A DNA stretch of 64,000 bases from Kaistia hirudinis (GTDB lineage: Bacteria > Pseudomonadota > Alphaproteobacteria > Rhizobiales > Kaistiaceae): NCBI RefSeq assembly GCF_014196455.1, contig NZ_JACIDS010000005.1, forward strand, positions 372,001-436,000, given 5' to 3'. Shown one piece after another: positions 24,159 to 33,400 of the stretch. The first letter of the stretch is position 1. The number at the start of each line of letters is the position of its first letter. A program made the translations under genes and the position numbers. The notes beneath the pieces are model-generated. The model did no database searches. It worked only from the letters and a program-made list of their open reading frames with translations, and was not told where the DNA came from.

Positions 24159-24189
24159 GACAAACGACGAAGAAAAGGCTTGGAACACC

Positions 24190-24663
24190 ATGGAAAAGGT
24201 TCCTATGACCGCCGGCGGGCACGCGGCTCTCGAAATCGAGCTGAAGCGCCTCACCTCCGAAGAGCGCCCGCGCATCATCGCGGCGATCTCCGAGGCGCGG
24301 GCGCATGGCGATCTTTCCGAGAACGCCGAATATCACGCCGCCAAGGAGGCGCAGAGCCTCAATGAGGGCCGCATCGCCGAGCTCGAGGACAAGCTGTCCC
24401 GCGCCGAGATCATCGACGTCTCGAAGCTGACCGGAAAGACGGTCAAGTTCGGCGCGACCGTGAAGCTCATCGACGAGGACACCGAGGAAGAGAAGAAGTA
24501 CCAGATCGTCGGCGATCTCGAAGCCGACGTGAAGTCGGGCCGGATCTCGATCTCCTCCCCGATCGCGCGCGCCCTGATCGGCAAGGCCGTCGGCGACACC
24601 GTCGCGGTGCAGGCGCCGGGCGGCGAGCGTTCCTATGAGATCCTCGACGTCCGCTTCAACTGA
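24190..24663 (+). CDS. greA: Transcription elongation factor GreA
   Basis: 157-residue factor that stimulates transcript cleavage by backtracked RNA polymerase. The N-terminal coiled coil carries the conserved acidic tip ([15 protein letters not shown]), and the C-terminal FKBP-like domain contains [21 protein letters not shown] and [16 protein letters not shown]. Length and sequence are standard. The start [10 protein letters not shown] is typical; an in-frame codon 54 bp upstream lies in the structured leader and is unlikely. carB-greA adjacency is common in alphaproteobacteria. Confidence 0.96.
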   Translation: MEKVPMTAGGHAALEIELKRLTSEERPRIIAAISEARAHGDLSENAEYHAAKEAQSLNEGRIAELEDKLSRAEIIDVSKLTGKTVKFGATVKLIDEDTEEEKKYQIVGDLEADVKSGRISISSPIARALIGKAVGDTVAVQAPGGERSYEILDVRFN

Positions 24664-24684
24664 GCCGTCGCGCGCGGTCGTCCG

Positions 24685-25242
24685 ATGACGACCGCGATCG
24701 CCCTGCTGCGCGCCGTGAATGTTGGCGGCACAGGCAAGATCGCGATGGCCGAGCTCAAGGCGTTTTGCGAAGGCTTCGGCCTTCGCAATCCCCGCACGCT
24801 GCTCCAGACCGGCAATCTCGTCTTCGAGACGGCCGACCCACCCGACGGCGCGCTCGAGGCGCGGCTCGAAAGCGCGGCGCGCGAGCATCTCGGCCTCGAC
24901 ACCGATTTCTTTGTCCGATCGGCGGCTGATTGGTCGGCGCGCCTCGCCGCCAACCCCTTCCCCCAGGAAGCGGCGGATGATCCGGGCCATCTCGTGCTCA
25001 TCGCCCTCAAGGGCGAGGCAAAGCCGGACGACATCGCCGCACTCCGCACCGCCATCAAGGGACGCGAGCGGATCGCAGCGGTCGCCGACATGCTCTATGT
25101 CGTCTATCCCGACGGCATCGGCCCGTCGAAGCTGACTCTCCCCCTGATCGAGAAGAAGCTCGGCCTCAAAGGCACCGGGCGGAATTGGAACACGGCGACG
25201 AAGCTTGGCGCGCTCGCGGTAGGCGCTGCGTCATCTCCGTGA
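24685..25242 (+). CDS. DUF1697 domain-containing protein
   Basis: 185-residue cytosolic protein of the DUF1697 family, of unknown function. The family signature is complete at the N-terminus (ALLRAVNVGGTGKIAMAELK, then LLQTGNLVFET), with SKLTLPLIEKKLG and GTGRNWNTATKL near the C-terminus. It starts 21 bp after greA and is probably co-transcribed. It is convergent with the aldo/keto reductase gene, with 12 bp between stops. Confidence 0.85.
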   Translation: MTTAIALLRAVNVGGTGKIAMAELKAFCEGFGLRNPRTLLQTGNLVFETADPPDGALEARLESAAREHLGLDTDFFVRSAADWSARLAANPFPQEAADDPGHLVLIALKGEAKPDDIAALRTAIKGRERIAAVADMLYVVYPDGIGPSKLTLPLIEKKLGLKGTGRNWNTATKLGALAVGAASSP

Positions 25243-25254
25243 CGAGGTTCTTTG

Positions 25255-26268
25255 CTAGAGCGCCGTCGCCGCATGCCGCTCAAGGACTGAGGCAATCTCA
25301 GCCATGACGCCGGCCGGCAGCGGCCCCTTATCGATAGCGCCGAGATTATCGCGTACCTGCGCCTCGGATTTGAAGCCGGGCACAGGAATCGTTTGCGACG
25401 AGCGGGCGAGATTCCAGCCGAGCGCACCCTGAGCAAGGCTGCGACCACCGGTCTGGAGCAATTCGCGCAGAGCCGCGAGACGCGAGAGCGCCTCCGGATC
25501 GGGTTTACCATCGCGGAAGAAGCGCACCCACGCGTGGCCGGCGCCTCGCACATCGCTGGCCCCCAGCGCCGATGTCGCGGAGAACTTGCCGGTCAGAAGC
25601 CCCATGGCGAGCGGCGAGCGATTGAGGCTGGCAAGGTGCTCGCGCTCGCACAGGGCGAGCATGGCGGGATTGTCGTGAAAGACGCTGAGTTCCTGCTGGA
25701 TCGCGACGAAATGCGGAAAAGCCAGCATGCGCGCGGCCAACTCGGCATTATCCGTGCTCCACCCCCAGTTCCGGATCAGACCGCGCTCCGCCAGGCGCTC
25801 CAGCGCCTCGGCCGCCCGATCTGCCTCGGGCTTGGTGAGTTCTCCGGGATGGATCTGATAGAGGTCGATATAGTCCGTGCCGAGCCGATCGAGCGATTGC
25901 CGGCACGCCCACTCCACATAAGCCGGCGAGACGTCGATGCGGCCGAGGCTCTTCGTCACCGGATCATAGGTGAAGCCGAACTTGGTTGCGATCACGACGT
26001 CCAGCCGCCGCCGCCCGAGGGCAGCGCCCAGCACAGCCTCGCTATGGCCGGTGCCATAGGCATCGGCCGTGTCGAACAGCGTGCAGCCGAGGTCGAGCGC
26101 CAGTCGGATGGAGCTGGTGGACTGCGCGTCGTCGATGTCGCCCCAGCCATCGGCCCGACCATCCATCGAGAATGCGCCGCCGATCGCCCAACATCCAAGG
26201 CCGATCGCGCCGACCGTGCGGCCCGAGCGCCCCAGCGATCGCGGCGGCGTGCGGTTCGTCTCATTCAT
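25255..26268 (-). CDS. Aldo/keto reductase
   Basis: 337-residue NADPH-dependent TIM-barrel oxidoreductase. Visible marks are GLGCWAIGG at the N-terminus, FDTADAYGTGHSE (catalytic Asp and Tyr), IATKFGF (catalytic Lys), DYIDLYQIH (catalytic His) and the C-terminal cofactor loop PVPGFKSEAQVRDN. It probably reduces small aldehydes or ketones; substrate unknown. The ATG at 26268 has AGGGAG about 10 bases upstream. The divergent LysR gene, 94 bp away, is the likely regulator. Confidence 0.9.
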   Translation of the reverse strand: MNETNRTPPRSLGRSGRTVGAIGLGCWAIGGAFSMDGRADGWGDIDDAQSTSSIRLALDLGCTLFDTADAYGTGHSEAVLGAALGRRRLDVVIATKFGFTYDPVTKSLGRIDVSPAYVEWACRQSLDRLGTDYIDLYQIHPGELTKPEADRAAEALERLAERGLIRNWGWSTDNAELAARMLAFPHFVAIQQELSVFHDNPAMLALCEREHLASLNRSPLAMGLLTGKFSATSALGASDVRGAGHAWVRFFRDGKPDPEALSRLAALRELLQTGGRSLAQGALGWNLARSSQTIPVPGFKSEAQVRDNLGAIDKGPLPAGVMAEIASVLERHAATAL

Positions 26269-26305
26269 CGAAGCTACTCCCTGATCTCGCAGTAGCATGA
26301 TGGCC

Positions 26306-26324
26306 TTGCCTCCCGAGCCGGCAA
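26306..26324. promoter_or_regulatory. Candidate LysR-type operator between aldo/keto reductase and LysR genes
   Basis: Perfect 5-bp inverted repeat TTGCC-N9-GGCAA in the 94-bp divergent intergenic region, 38 bp before the regulator start. An outer pair, CCTTGC (26304-26309) and GCAAGG (26329-26334), overlaps it. Confidence 0.4.
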
Positions 26325-26362
26325 CAGAGCAAGGTACGCAACGTTCTTTGCAGAAATGAAAA

Positions 26363-27238
26363 ATGCAGCTCGACTGGAACGATCTGAGACTGTTTCTGGA
26401 TGTCGCGCGGCTGGGCGGACTGAGCGCCGCCGTCGGCACGACCGGTCTCAGCGCCGCGACGCTGGGACGGCGGATGACGGAGCTGGAACGCGCGATCGGG
26501 GAGCCGCTGTTTCATCGCTTGCAGAGCGGCTATCGTCTCACCCATGCGGGCGAACAGCTCCTGTCCCGGGCGGCGGAAGTCGAGGCGGCGATGTTGTCGC
26601 TGCGCCAGTGGCGGGAGGGCGTGGCCGGCGAACGGGTGATCCGCCTCTCGGCCGGCGCCTGGACCTCCGCCTTCGTGGCCCGCCACATCGGCACGATCTG
26701 GACCGTTCAAGACCCCTTCGCGCTGGAATTCGTTACAGCCAACGAGAAGGTCGATATCGGGCGGCGCCATGCTGATCTCGGCATCCGCAACCAGCGACCG
26801 ACCGAGCAATGGCTGGCCGGACGGCTGATCGGCCGAGTGGCCTATGCGATCTATGCCGGCGCCACCTCGGTGGGCGGCGCGGCGGCCGGCGTCTTCGTCG
26901 GCGTCAGCGGCGAGGCCGGCCAGACCCGTTCGGCACGCTGGATCCAGGCCCGCCACGGCGACCGGATCAGTGTGCGCGGCAATGACACGGCGAGTGTCAG
27001 GGAACTGGTCGCAGCAGGCGCCGGCCTTTCGGTGTTCCCCTGCTTCGTCGGCGACAGCGATCCCCGCCTTGTGCGCATGACAGAACCAATCACCGAACTC
27101 GAGACCGACCAGTGGCTCGTCAGCCATCATGAGGAGCGTCACGCCCTGGCCGTGCGCACGGTTGCCGACCGGATCGCCGACCTGATGGCGAAACATGGTG
27201 CCTTGTTCCGCGGCGAGGCAGCGCGCGGTTCCGGTTGA
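26363..27238 (+). CDS. LysR family transcriptional regulator
   Basis: 291-residue LysR regulator. The N-terminal winged helix-turn-helix spans about residues 1-60 (LRLFLDVARLGGLSAAVGTTGLS, then LGRRMTELERAIGEPLFHR), followed by a linker helix and a substrate-binding-like effector domain. The divergent aldo/keto reductase is the natural target because of position and the intergenic palindrome; effector unknown. The effector domain has a somewhat short core and an atypical LGIRNQRPTEQWLAGR segment resembling the RHADLAIR motif of the AmpR/GcvA-like groups. It is convergent with lrp. Confidence 0.88.
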   Translation: MQLDWNDLRLFLDVARLGGLSAAVGTTGLSAATLGRRMTELERAIGEPLFHRLQSGYRLTHAGEQLLSRAAEVEAAMLSLRQWREGVAGERVIRLSAGAWTSAFVARHIGTIWTVQDPFALEFVTANEKVDIGRRHADLGIRNQRPTEQWLAGRLIGRVAYAIYAGATSVGGAAAGVFVGVSGEAGQTRSARWIQARHGDRISVRGNDTASVRELVAAGAGLSVFPCFVGDSDPRLVRMTEPITELETDQWLVSHHEERHALAVRTVADRIADLMAKHGALFRGEAARGSG

Positions 27239-27251
27239 CCGGGTCGGCGCC

Positions 27252-27716
27252 CTACCCGATCGGCACCGCCGGGGCGTCCTTGACGCGGCGGATCGTCAGC
27301 GAGGTCTTGACGCTCTCGACGCTGGAGGCCGAGGTGAGTTCCTCGATGAAGGCCTGGAAGGCGCGCAAGGTCGGCGCCACGCATTTCAGGATGAAGTCGG
27401 CCTCGCCGGAGAGCATGTAGCACTCACGCACGATCGACCAGCCCTGCACGCGCGCCACGAAGGCCGAAAGATCGGCCTCGGCCTGGCTGGCGAGCCCGAC
27501 CATGGCGAACATGGTCACGTCGAAGCCGAGCGCCTTCTCGTCCACCAGCGCCCGATAGCCGGTGATGATGCCGCTCTCCTCCAGCGCGCGGACGCGCCTG
27601 AGGCAGGGCGGCGCCGAGATCCCGACGCGCCGCGCAAGCTCCACATTGGTGATACGGCCGTCGTCCTGAAGTTCTTTCAGGATCTTCCAGTCGATGGCGT
27701 CGAGATTGGCCTTCAC
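27252..27716 (-). CDS. lrp: Lrp/AsnC family transcriptional regulator
   Basis: 154-residue feast/famine regulator. The N-terminal helix-turn-helix (LDAIDWKILKELQDDGRITNVELARRVGIS, written in two parts in the family as the AsnC HTH) is followed by a RAM ligand-binding domain with GFDVTMFAMVGLAS and CYMLSGEADFILK. GTG at 27716 has AAGG about 8 bases upstream and gives a standard N-terminus; ATG at 27794 would add 26 unlikely residues but cannot be excluded. In Hyphomicrobiales an lrp gene divergent from trxB and followed by lsrB is a recurrent arrangement. Confidence 0.87.
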   Translation of the reverse strand: MKANLDAIDWKILKELQDDGRITNVELARRVGISAPPCLRRVRALEESGIITGYRALVDEKALGFDVTMFAMVGLASQAEADLSAFVARVQGWSIVRECYMLSGEADFILKCVAPTLRAFQAFIEELTSASSVESVKTSLTIRRVKDAPAVPIG

Positions 27717-27830
27717 GCGCTTGCCTTGGAACGGGCCCGAAACCCGGAGCGATGCCTGAGTCGCCGGTCGCGGCGATTCTGACCGAAGCGCCATGATTCG
27801 GAAACAATTGTCGGTGAGAACTCACAAGAA

Positions 27831-27855
27831 TGCATGGCTCGCGCCCTTGCATGCA
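27831..27855. promoter_or_regulatory. Inverted repeat in the lrp/trxB divergent region
   Basis: TGCATG (27831-27836) and CATGCA (27850-27855) form a perfect 6-bp inverted repeat with 13 bases between, about 70 bp before trxB. The TGCAT/ATGCA half-sites are the same as those in the palindrome upstream of the sRNA at 30043. Confidence 0.35.
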
Positions 27856-27923
27856 CTTATGGCAACCCTCTAGACTTGAGACCCTTTCGGATTTCGGCTC
27901 TCGACACCATTTATCGATCCATC

Positions 27924-28889
27924 ATGCAGCACGCCAAACTCATCATCGTCGGTTCCGGCCCCGCGGGCTACACCGCCGCGATCTATGCCGCGCGCGCCAT
28001 GCTGGAGCCGATGCTCATCGCCGGTATCCAGCCCGGCGGCCAGCTCACCATCACCACCGATGTCGAGAACTATCCCGGCTTCGCCGATGTCATTCAGGGC
28101 CCCTGGCTCATGGAACAGATGCGGCTGCAGGCGGAGCATGTCGGCACGCGCATGGTCAACGACCATATCATCGAGACCGACCTTTCGCAGCGCCCCTTCG
28201 TGCTCAAGGGCGATTCCGGCGAGACCTACACGGCCGACGCGCTGATCATCGCCACCGGAGCGCAGGCGCGCTGGCTCGGCATCGACAGCGAGCAGCGCTT
28301 CAAAGGCTTCGGCGTCTCGGCCTGTGCCACCTGCGACGGCTTCTTCTACCGCGGCAAGGAAGTCTATGTCGTCGGCGGCGGCAATACGGCCGTCGAGGAG
28401 GCGCTCTATCTGGCGCATATCGCGTCGAAGGTGACGATCGTGCACCGCCGCGACCATTTCCGCGCCGAACGGATCCTGCAGAACCGCCTCGCGGCGCTGA
28501 AGAACGTCGACGTGCTCTGGAACACCGAGATCGCGGAAGTCGTCGGCAAGGCCGGCTTCCCGCCCTCCGTGACCGGGCTGAAGCTGCGCAATGTCGTGAC
28601 CGGTGAAGTGACCGAGCGGAACACCGACGGCGTGTTCATCGCGATCGGCCATGCGCCGTCGGTCGATCTCGTGCGCGGCCAGCTCGAGCTGAAGCCGTCC
28701 GGCTACATCTGGACCGAGCCCGGCTCGACCCGCACCAATATCGAGGGCGTGTTCGCCGCCGGCGACGTTACCGACGAGACTTTCCGCCAGGCCGTTACCG
28801 CCGCGGGACAGGGCTGCATGGCCGCGCTCGAAGCCGAGCGCTGGCTGGCCTCGTCGCGCATCGCCGATGTCGCGGCGGCCGCCGAATAG
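27924..28889 (+). CDS. trxB: Thioredoxin-disulfide reductase
   Basis: 321-residue NADPH-dependent flavoenzyme that keeps thioredoxin reduced. The FAD loop GSGPAGYTAAIYAARA is at the N-terminus, the redox pair is CATC within SACATCDGFF, the NADPH loop is GGGNTAVEEALYL, and the second FAD motif is GVFAAGDVTDETFRQAVTAAGQG. Length is standard. The ATG at 27924 is used because the Rossmann fold starts immediately after; an upstream in-frame ATG adds 30 residues inside the regulatory region. Neighbours lrp and lsrB suggest regulation by redox or nutrient state. Confidence 0.96.
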   Translation: MQHAKLIIVGSGPAGYTAAIYAARAMLEPMLIAGIQPGGQLTITTDVENYPGFADVIQGPWLMEQMRLQAEHVGTRMVNDHIIETDLSQRPFVLKGDSGETYTADALIIATGAQARWLGIDSEQRFKGFGVSACATCDGFFYRGKEVYVVGGGNTAVEEALYLAHIASKVTIVHRRDHFRAERILQNRLAALKNVDVLWNTEIAEVVGKAGFPPSVTGLKLRNVVTGEVTERNTDGVFIAIGHAPSVDLVRGQLELKPSGYIWTEPGSTRTNIEGVFAAGDVTDETFRQAVTAAGQGCMAALEAERWLASSRIADVAAAAE

Positions 28890-28966
28890 AATAGTCGTGT
28901 CGAACGAGGCCGGCGCAGGGGCGCGGCCGCATTGAAGCGATCGGCGCCGACGGGGACGCCCTGACC

Positions 28967-29857
28967 ATGGACTGGGACAAGCTCCGCATCTTTCACGCAG
29001 CCGCGCAGGCCGGCTCGTTCACCCATGCCGGCGAGACGCTGGGCATGAGCCAGTCCGCGGTCAGCCGTCAGGTCAGCGCGCTGGAACAGGATCTCGGCGT
29101 TCCCCTCTTCCACCGCCACGCCCGCGGCCTGATCCTCTCGGAACAGGGCGAACTGCTCTATCGCACGTCGCAGGACGTGATGATGAAGCTCGAAGGCGTG
29201 AAGGTGCGCCTGACGGATTCGCGCGAGAAGCCGACCGGCACGCTGCGCATCACCACCACGGTGGCGCTCGGCTCGACCTGGCTCACCGAGCGGCTCAACG
29301 AGTTCGTCGACCTGCATCCCGGCGTGAACCTGCACCTGATCCTCGACGATCAGGAACTCGACCTGACCATGCGCCAGGCCGACGTCGCGATCCGCCTGCG
29401 CCAGCCGGTCCAGCCCGACCTGATCCAGCGCCGGCTGTTCACGACGCACTATCACGTCTATGCGGCGCCGGCCTATGTCGAGCGCTTCGGCATGCCGCAG
29501 ACGCTGGACGACCTCGACAAGCACCGCATCGTGACGTTCGGCGTGCCTGTGCCGCCCAATATTCGCGACGTGAACTGGCTCGAGATCGCCGGCCGCTCGA
29601 CGGACAATCCGCGCGAGCCGATCGTGCGCATCAACAATATCTACGCCATCAAAGCCGCGGTCGAACGCGGAACCGGTATAGCGATCCTGCCCGACTACAT
29701 GATCGAGGCGGATTCCGCGCTCGTGAAGCTGATGCCCGAAGCGCAGGTGCCGAGCTTCCCGACCTATTTCTGCTATCCGGCTGAGCTGAAGAATTCGGCC
29801 CGCGTCACCGCCTTCCGCGACTTCATGCTCGCCAAGGCGCAGAACTGGCAATTCTGA
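28967..29857 (+). CDS. lsrB: LysR family regulator of the LsrB/VtlR type
   Basis: 296-residue LysR regulator. The winged helix-turn-helix is at residues 1-60 (KLRIFHAAAQAGSFTHAGE, SQSAVSRQVSALEQDLGVPL). The effector domain has the RQADVAIRLRQPVQPDLIQR and NNIYAIKAAVERGTGIAILPDY segments. The position directly after trxB and the high conservation of the N-terminal MDWDKLRIFHAAA match LsrB of Sinorhizobium/Agrobacterium and VtlR of Brucella, regulators of envelope, oxidative stress and AbcR sRNA expression (established in those species). Orthology is inferred from order and sequence feel. A candidate AbcR-type RNA lies downstream. Confidence 0.85.
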   Translation: MDWDKLRIFHAAAQAGSFTHAGETLGMSQSAVSRQVSALEQDLGVPLFHRHARGLILSEQGELLYRTSQDVMMKLEGVKVRLTDSREKPTGTLRITTTVALGSTWLTERLNEFVDLHPGVNLHLILDDQELDLTMRQADVAIRLRQPVQPDLIQRRLFTTHYHVYAAPAYVERFGMPQTLDDLDKHRIVTFGVPVPPNIRDVNWLEIAGRSTDNPREPIVRINNIYAIKAAVERGTGIAILPDYMIEADSALVKLMPEAQVPSFPTYFCYPAELKNSARVTAFRDFMLAKAQNWQF

Positions 29858-29942
29858 TCGCCGCCGAGCCCATATTTTAGTCAAGTCCTCGTGATCGATT
29901 CGGACCGGCGCAATGCCGTTGCCCGCGCGCGGTCGTCGCGAC

Positions 29943-29972
29943 GGGCTCGATTTCGGCGACAGAGCCCCTTTT
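29943..29972 (+). terminator. Putative terminator of lsrB
   Basis: GGGCTC (29943-29948) pairs with GAGCCC (29962-29967) across a 13-base loop, followed by CTTTT. The stem is short and the loop rather large, so this is moderate evidence. Confidence 0.5.
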
Positions 29973-30042
29973 CACGGGCTTGCTGCGGCGCAAGACGCCC
30001 AAAAACCCTTGCTGGACCACGATTTCCGGGGCATTCGCAAAA

Positions 30043-30059
30043 TGCATAGCTGCGATGCA
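30043..30059. promoter_or_regulatory. Candidate LsrB/VtlR operator of the sRNA gene
   Basis: Perfect inverted repeat TGCATAGCTGCGATGCA (5-bp arms, 7-bp spacer). It contains two overlapping T-N11-A patterns. Its centre is about 56 bases before the predicted sRNA start, the usual position of a LysR activator recognition site. Confidence 0.5.
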
Positions 30060-30069
30060 CAGATGCTGG

Positions 30070-30100
30070 TTGTTTAGGCAGCCTGACCTATACATATACA
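30070..30100 (+). promoter_or_regulatory. Predicted promoter of the AbcR-like sRNA
   Basis: TTGTTT (30070-30075) is followed by overlapping -10-like sequences CATATA (30093-30098, 17-base spacer) and TATACA (30095-30100). An AT-rich block is conspicuous in otherwise GC-rich DNA. Predicted transcript start is about 30105-30110. Confidence 0.5.
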
Positions 30101-30106
30101 GCCTTG

Positions 30107-30246
30107 TTGATGCGTTGGCCCCCGCTTTCTCCTCCCTGCGGCCCGGCTGACCTCAACTGTTCCCTCTGGAAGGTGTTTGCTGCGCTTTCCCTGCCGCAGC
30201 AACAAAGACTCGCCGGGCCTCGCAAGAGTGCCCGGCCTTTTCTTTT
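30107..30246 (+). ncRNA. Candidate AbcR-like (alpha-r15 family) trans-acting sRNA
   Basis: About 140 nt, no plausible ORF. A first hairpin CCGC/GCGG (30122-30125 with 30138-30141) displays the loop TTTCTCCTCCCT, an anti-Shine-Dalgarno sequence. A single-stranded region has TGTTCCCTCTGG. A second hairpin TTGCTGCG/CGCAGCAA (30177-30184 with 30195-30202) displays CTTTCCCT in its loop. The RNA ends with a perfect terminator. AbcR RNAs of Agrobacterium, Sinorhizobium and Brucella are Hfq-dependent repressors of ABC-transporter mRNAs, carry repeated CU-rich anti-SD loops of this kind and, in Brucella, lie next to the LysR gene vtlR. Family assignment is by structure, motif and synteny, not by alignment. 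Only one copy is seen here. Confidence 0.72.
30212..30246 (+). terminator. Terminator of the AbcR-like sRNA
   Basis: GCCGGGC/GCCCGGC (30212-30218 with 30230-30236), extended by CTC/GAG around a GCAA tetraloop, then CTTTTCTTTT. It is among the strongest intrinsic terminators in the window. Confidence 0.9.
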
Positions 30247-30390
30247 CTGGGGTTAGGTGCGCTTCACGCCGGACAAGGACGATTGCCTTGGACGGACCGC
30301 CAAGCCCTCCCCCATCTGCCACATGGACATGCTGCGCCCCATCGCGGCGCCGGGCTCGGCCCGACGCGACGAAGACGCGTTCAGCCGGGC

Positions 30391-31350
30391 TCACATATAG
30401 AGCGGCTGGTCCTGCAGGCCCTTGTAGAGGTCGGCGACGAAGGGCGCATAGCCGTTGAAGAGTTGCGTCGGCACACGCTCATTGGTGCCGAGCACCGTCT
30501 CGCTCGCCTGGCTCCAGCGCGGATGCGGCACTTCGGGGTTCACATTGGCCCAGAAGCCATATTCCGACGCTTGCAGCTGCTGCCAGAAATTGAGCGGCTG
30601 CTCCTCGACGAAGCTGATCTTGACGATCGATTTGATGCTCTTGAAGCCATATTTCCATGGCGTGTGCAGGCGCATCGGGGCGCCCATCTGCTTGGGCAGC
30701 GGCTTGCCATAAGCGCCGGTCACCATGAAGGCGAGCTCGTTGGTCGCCTCCGCCATGGTCAGCCCCTCGACATAGGGCCAGGGATAGAAGGGCTGGTTCT
30801 GGCCCGGCGCCATGTCCGGATCCATGAAGGTCTCCATGCGGACATATTTGGCCGAGCCGAGCGGCTTGGCGAAGGCGACGAGCGCGGCGAGCGGAAAGCC
30901 GGTCCACGGCACCACCATCGACCAGGCCTCGACGCAGCGATGGCGGTAGACGCGCTCCTCGAACTGCATCGCCTTGAACAGATCGTCGATCGCGACCGTC
31001 TTCGGCGCCTCGACCAGCCCGCCGAACTCGACCGACCAGGGCCGCGTGCGCAGGGCCTGCGCCGCATCGGCGAGGTCCTTGTTGGTGCTGTATTCGTAGA
31101 AATTATTGTAGTGGGTGTTGATCTCCTCCGGCGTGATCGCCTGTTCGGCGACGAAGCGCGGATTGCGCTTGGCCGGATAGAGCGCGGCGCTCGGATCGGC
31201 CTCCTCGGCGGCGTGGCCAAACCGCGGCATGGCGAGCGCGGCGAGGCCGAAGCCTCCGGCGGCCAGAAGCGCGCGGCGATTGAGGAATACGGCCTCGGGA
31301 GTCGCCTCGCGCTCCGCGATCTCCCATCCCCTCGTCCTGCGGATCAGCAT
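30391..31350 (-). CDS. msrP: Protein-methionine-sulfoxide reductase catalytic subunit MsrP (YedY)
   Basis: 319-residue periplasmic molybdopterin enzyme that repairs oxidised methionines in exported proteins. The N-terminus has the twin-arginine export signature NRRALLAAGGFGLAALAMP, the molybdenum ligand is the Cys of YRHRCVEAWSMVVPW, and conserved blocks NFYEYSTNKD, GAPMRLHTPWKYGFK and SASEYGFWANVNPEVPHPRW-like sequence (here QASEYGFWANVNP) are present. AAGGGAG precedes the ATG. The usual heme membrane partner MsrQ is not adjacent on either side. It is convergent with the sRNA terminator. Needs molybdenum cofactor, which the mod operon at 50.6 kb would supply. Confidence 0.93.
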   Translation of the reverse strand: MLIRRTRGWEIAEREATPEAVFLNRRALLAAGGFGLAALAMPRFGHAAEEADPSAALYPAKRNPRFVAEQAITPEEINTHYNNFYEYSTNKDLADAAQALRTRPWSVEFGGLVEAPKTVAIDDLFKAMQFEERVYRHRCVEAWSMVVPWTGFPLAALVAFAKPLGSAKYVRMETFMDPDMAPGQNQPFYPWPYVEGLTMAEATNELAFMVTGAYGKPLPKQMGAPMRLHTPWKYGFKSIKSIVKISFVEEQPLNFWQQLQASEYGFWANVNPEVPHPRWSQASETVLGTNERVPTQLFNGYAPFVADLYKGLQDQPLYM

Positions 31351-31365
31351 GCTCGTCTCCCTTGT

Positions 31366-32828
<1,463 letters not shown>

Positions 32829-32834
32829 GACAGG

Positions 32835-32863
32835 ACGTCGGGCGGCGCGCCCGACGTTTCCTT
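32835..32863 (+). terminator. Rho-independent terminator of aatA
   Basis: 10-bp perfect stem ACGTCGGGCG/CGCCCGACGT (32835-32844 with 32848-32857), 3-base loop, then TTTCCTT. It begins 6 bp after the stop codon. Confidence 0.85.
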
Positions 32864-32931
32864 GACGACAGTGCCTCCCCTTGGTCGTATCGTCCACCAA
32901 ATGGGCGGAACGGCCCCGGGGGAGGAAAGTC

Positions 32932-33375
32932 ATGCACGGCCTGATGGTCCATCATGTGTCGCTCGTCGTCACCGACCTCGAGCGGTCGATCGGCTTCTAT
33001 CAGCGCGCCTTCGGCTTGCGGCGCCTGAACCGGCCGCCTTTCAAGACGCCGGGCGCATGGCTGGAGAGCGGGGCCTTGCAGATTCATCTGGTCGAGAACC
33101 GCGACGGCAGCTTCCGCCCGCACGCCACCGTCGACAATAACGACTGGCACTTCGCCTTCCGGACGGACCAGTTCGACGCCATGCTCGACCATCTCTTCGC
33201 CATCGGCTTCCGCGAGGACGCCGGCGCGGAGGATCCCGACCGGATCCTCGTTCTGCGCCAGGGGCTGGCGGGTTTCCCGCAGCTCTATATCCGCGACCCG
33301 GACAACAACATCATCGAGATCAACGGCGCGCCGGCGGAGCAGCCGCCGCTGTGGCCCGCGGTCGCCGCGGATTGA
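32932..33375 (+). CDS. VOC (glyoxalase/bleomycin resistance/dioxygenase) family protein
   Basis: 147-residue protein with the paired beta-alpha-beta-beta-beta VOC fold. The first half starts MVHHVSLVVTDLERSIGFYQRAFGL (candidate metal His), the central part has NDWHFAFRTDQFDAM (second His), and the end has LYIRDPDNNIIEING (acidic ligand), so metal binding is plausible. Function may be a lyase, isomerase or dioxygenase; not identifiable. GGGGGAGGAAAG before the ATG is a very strong ribosome site. It starts a probable two-gene unit with the cardiolipin synthase 25 bp downstream. Confidence 0.85.
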   Translation: MHGLMVHHVSLVVTDLERSIGFYQRAFGLRRLNRPPFKTPGAWLESGALQIHLVENRDGSFRPHATVDNNDWHFAFRTDQFDAMLDHLFAIGFREDAGAEDPDRILVLRQGLAGFPQLYIRDPDNNIIEINGAPAEQPPLWPAVAAD

Positions 33376-33400
33376 GCCCAAGGGATCGCAGCGCGCCGCC

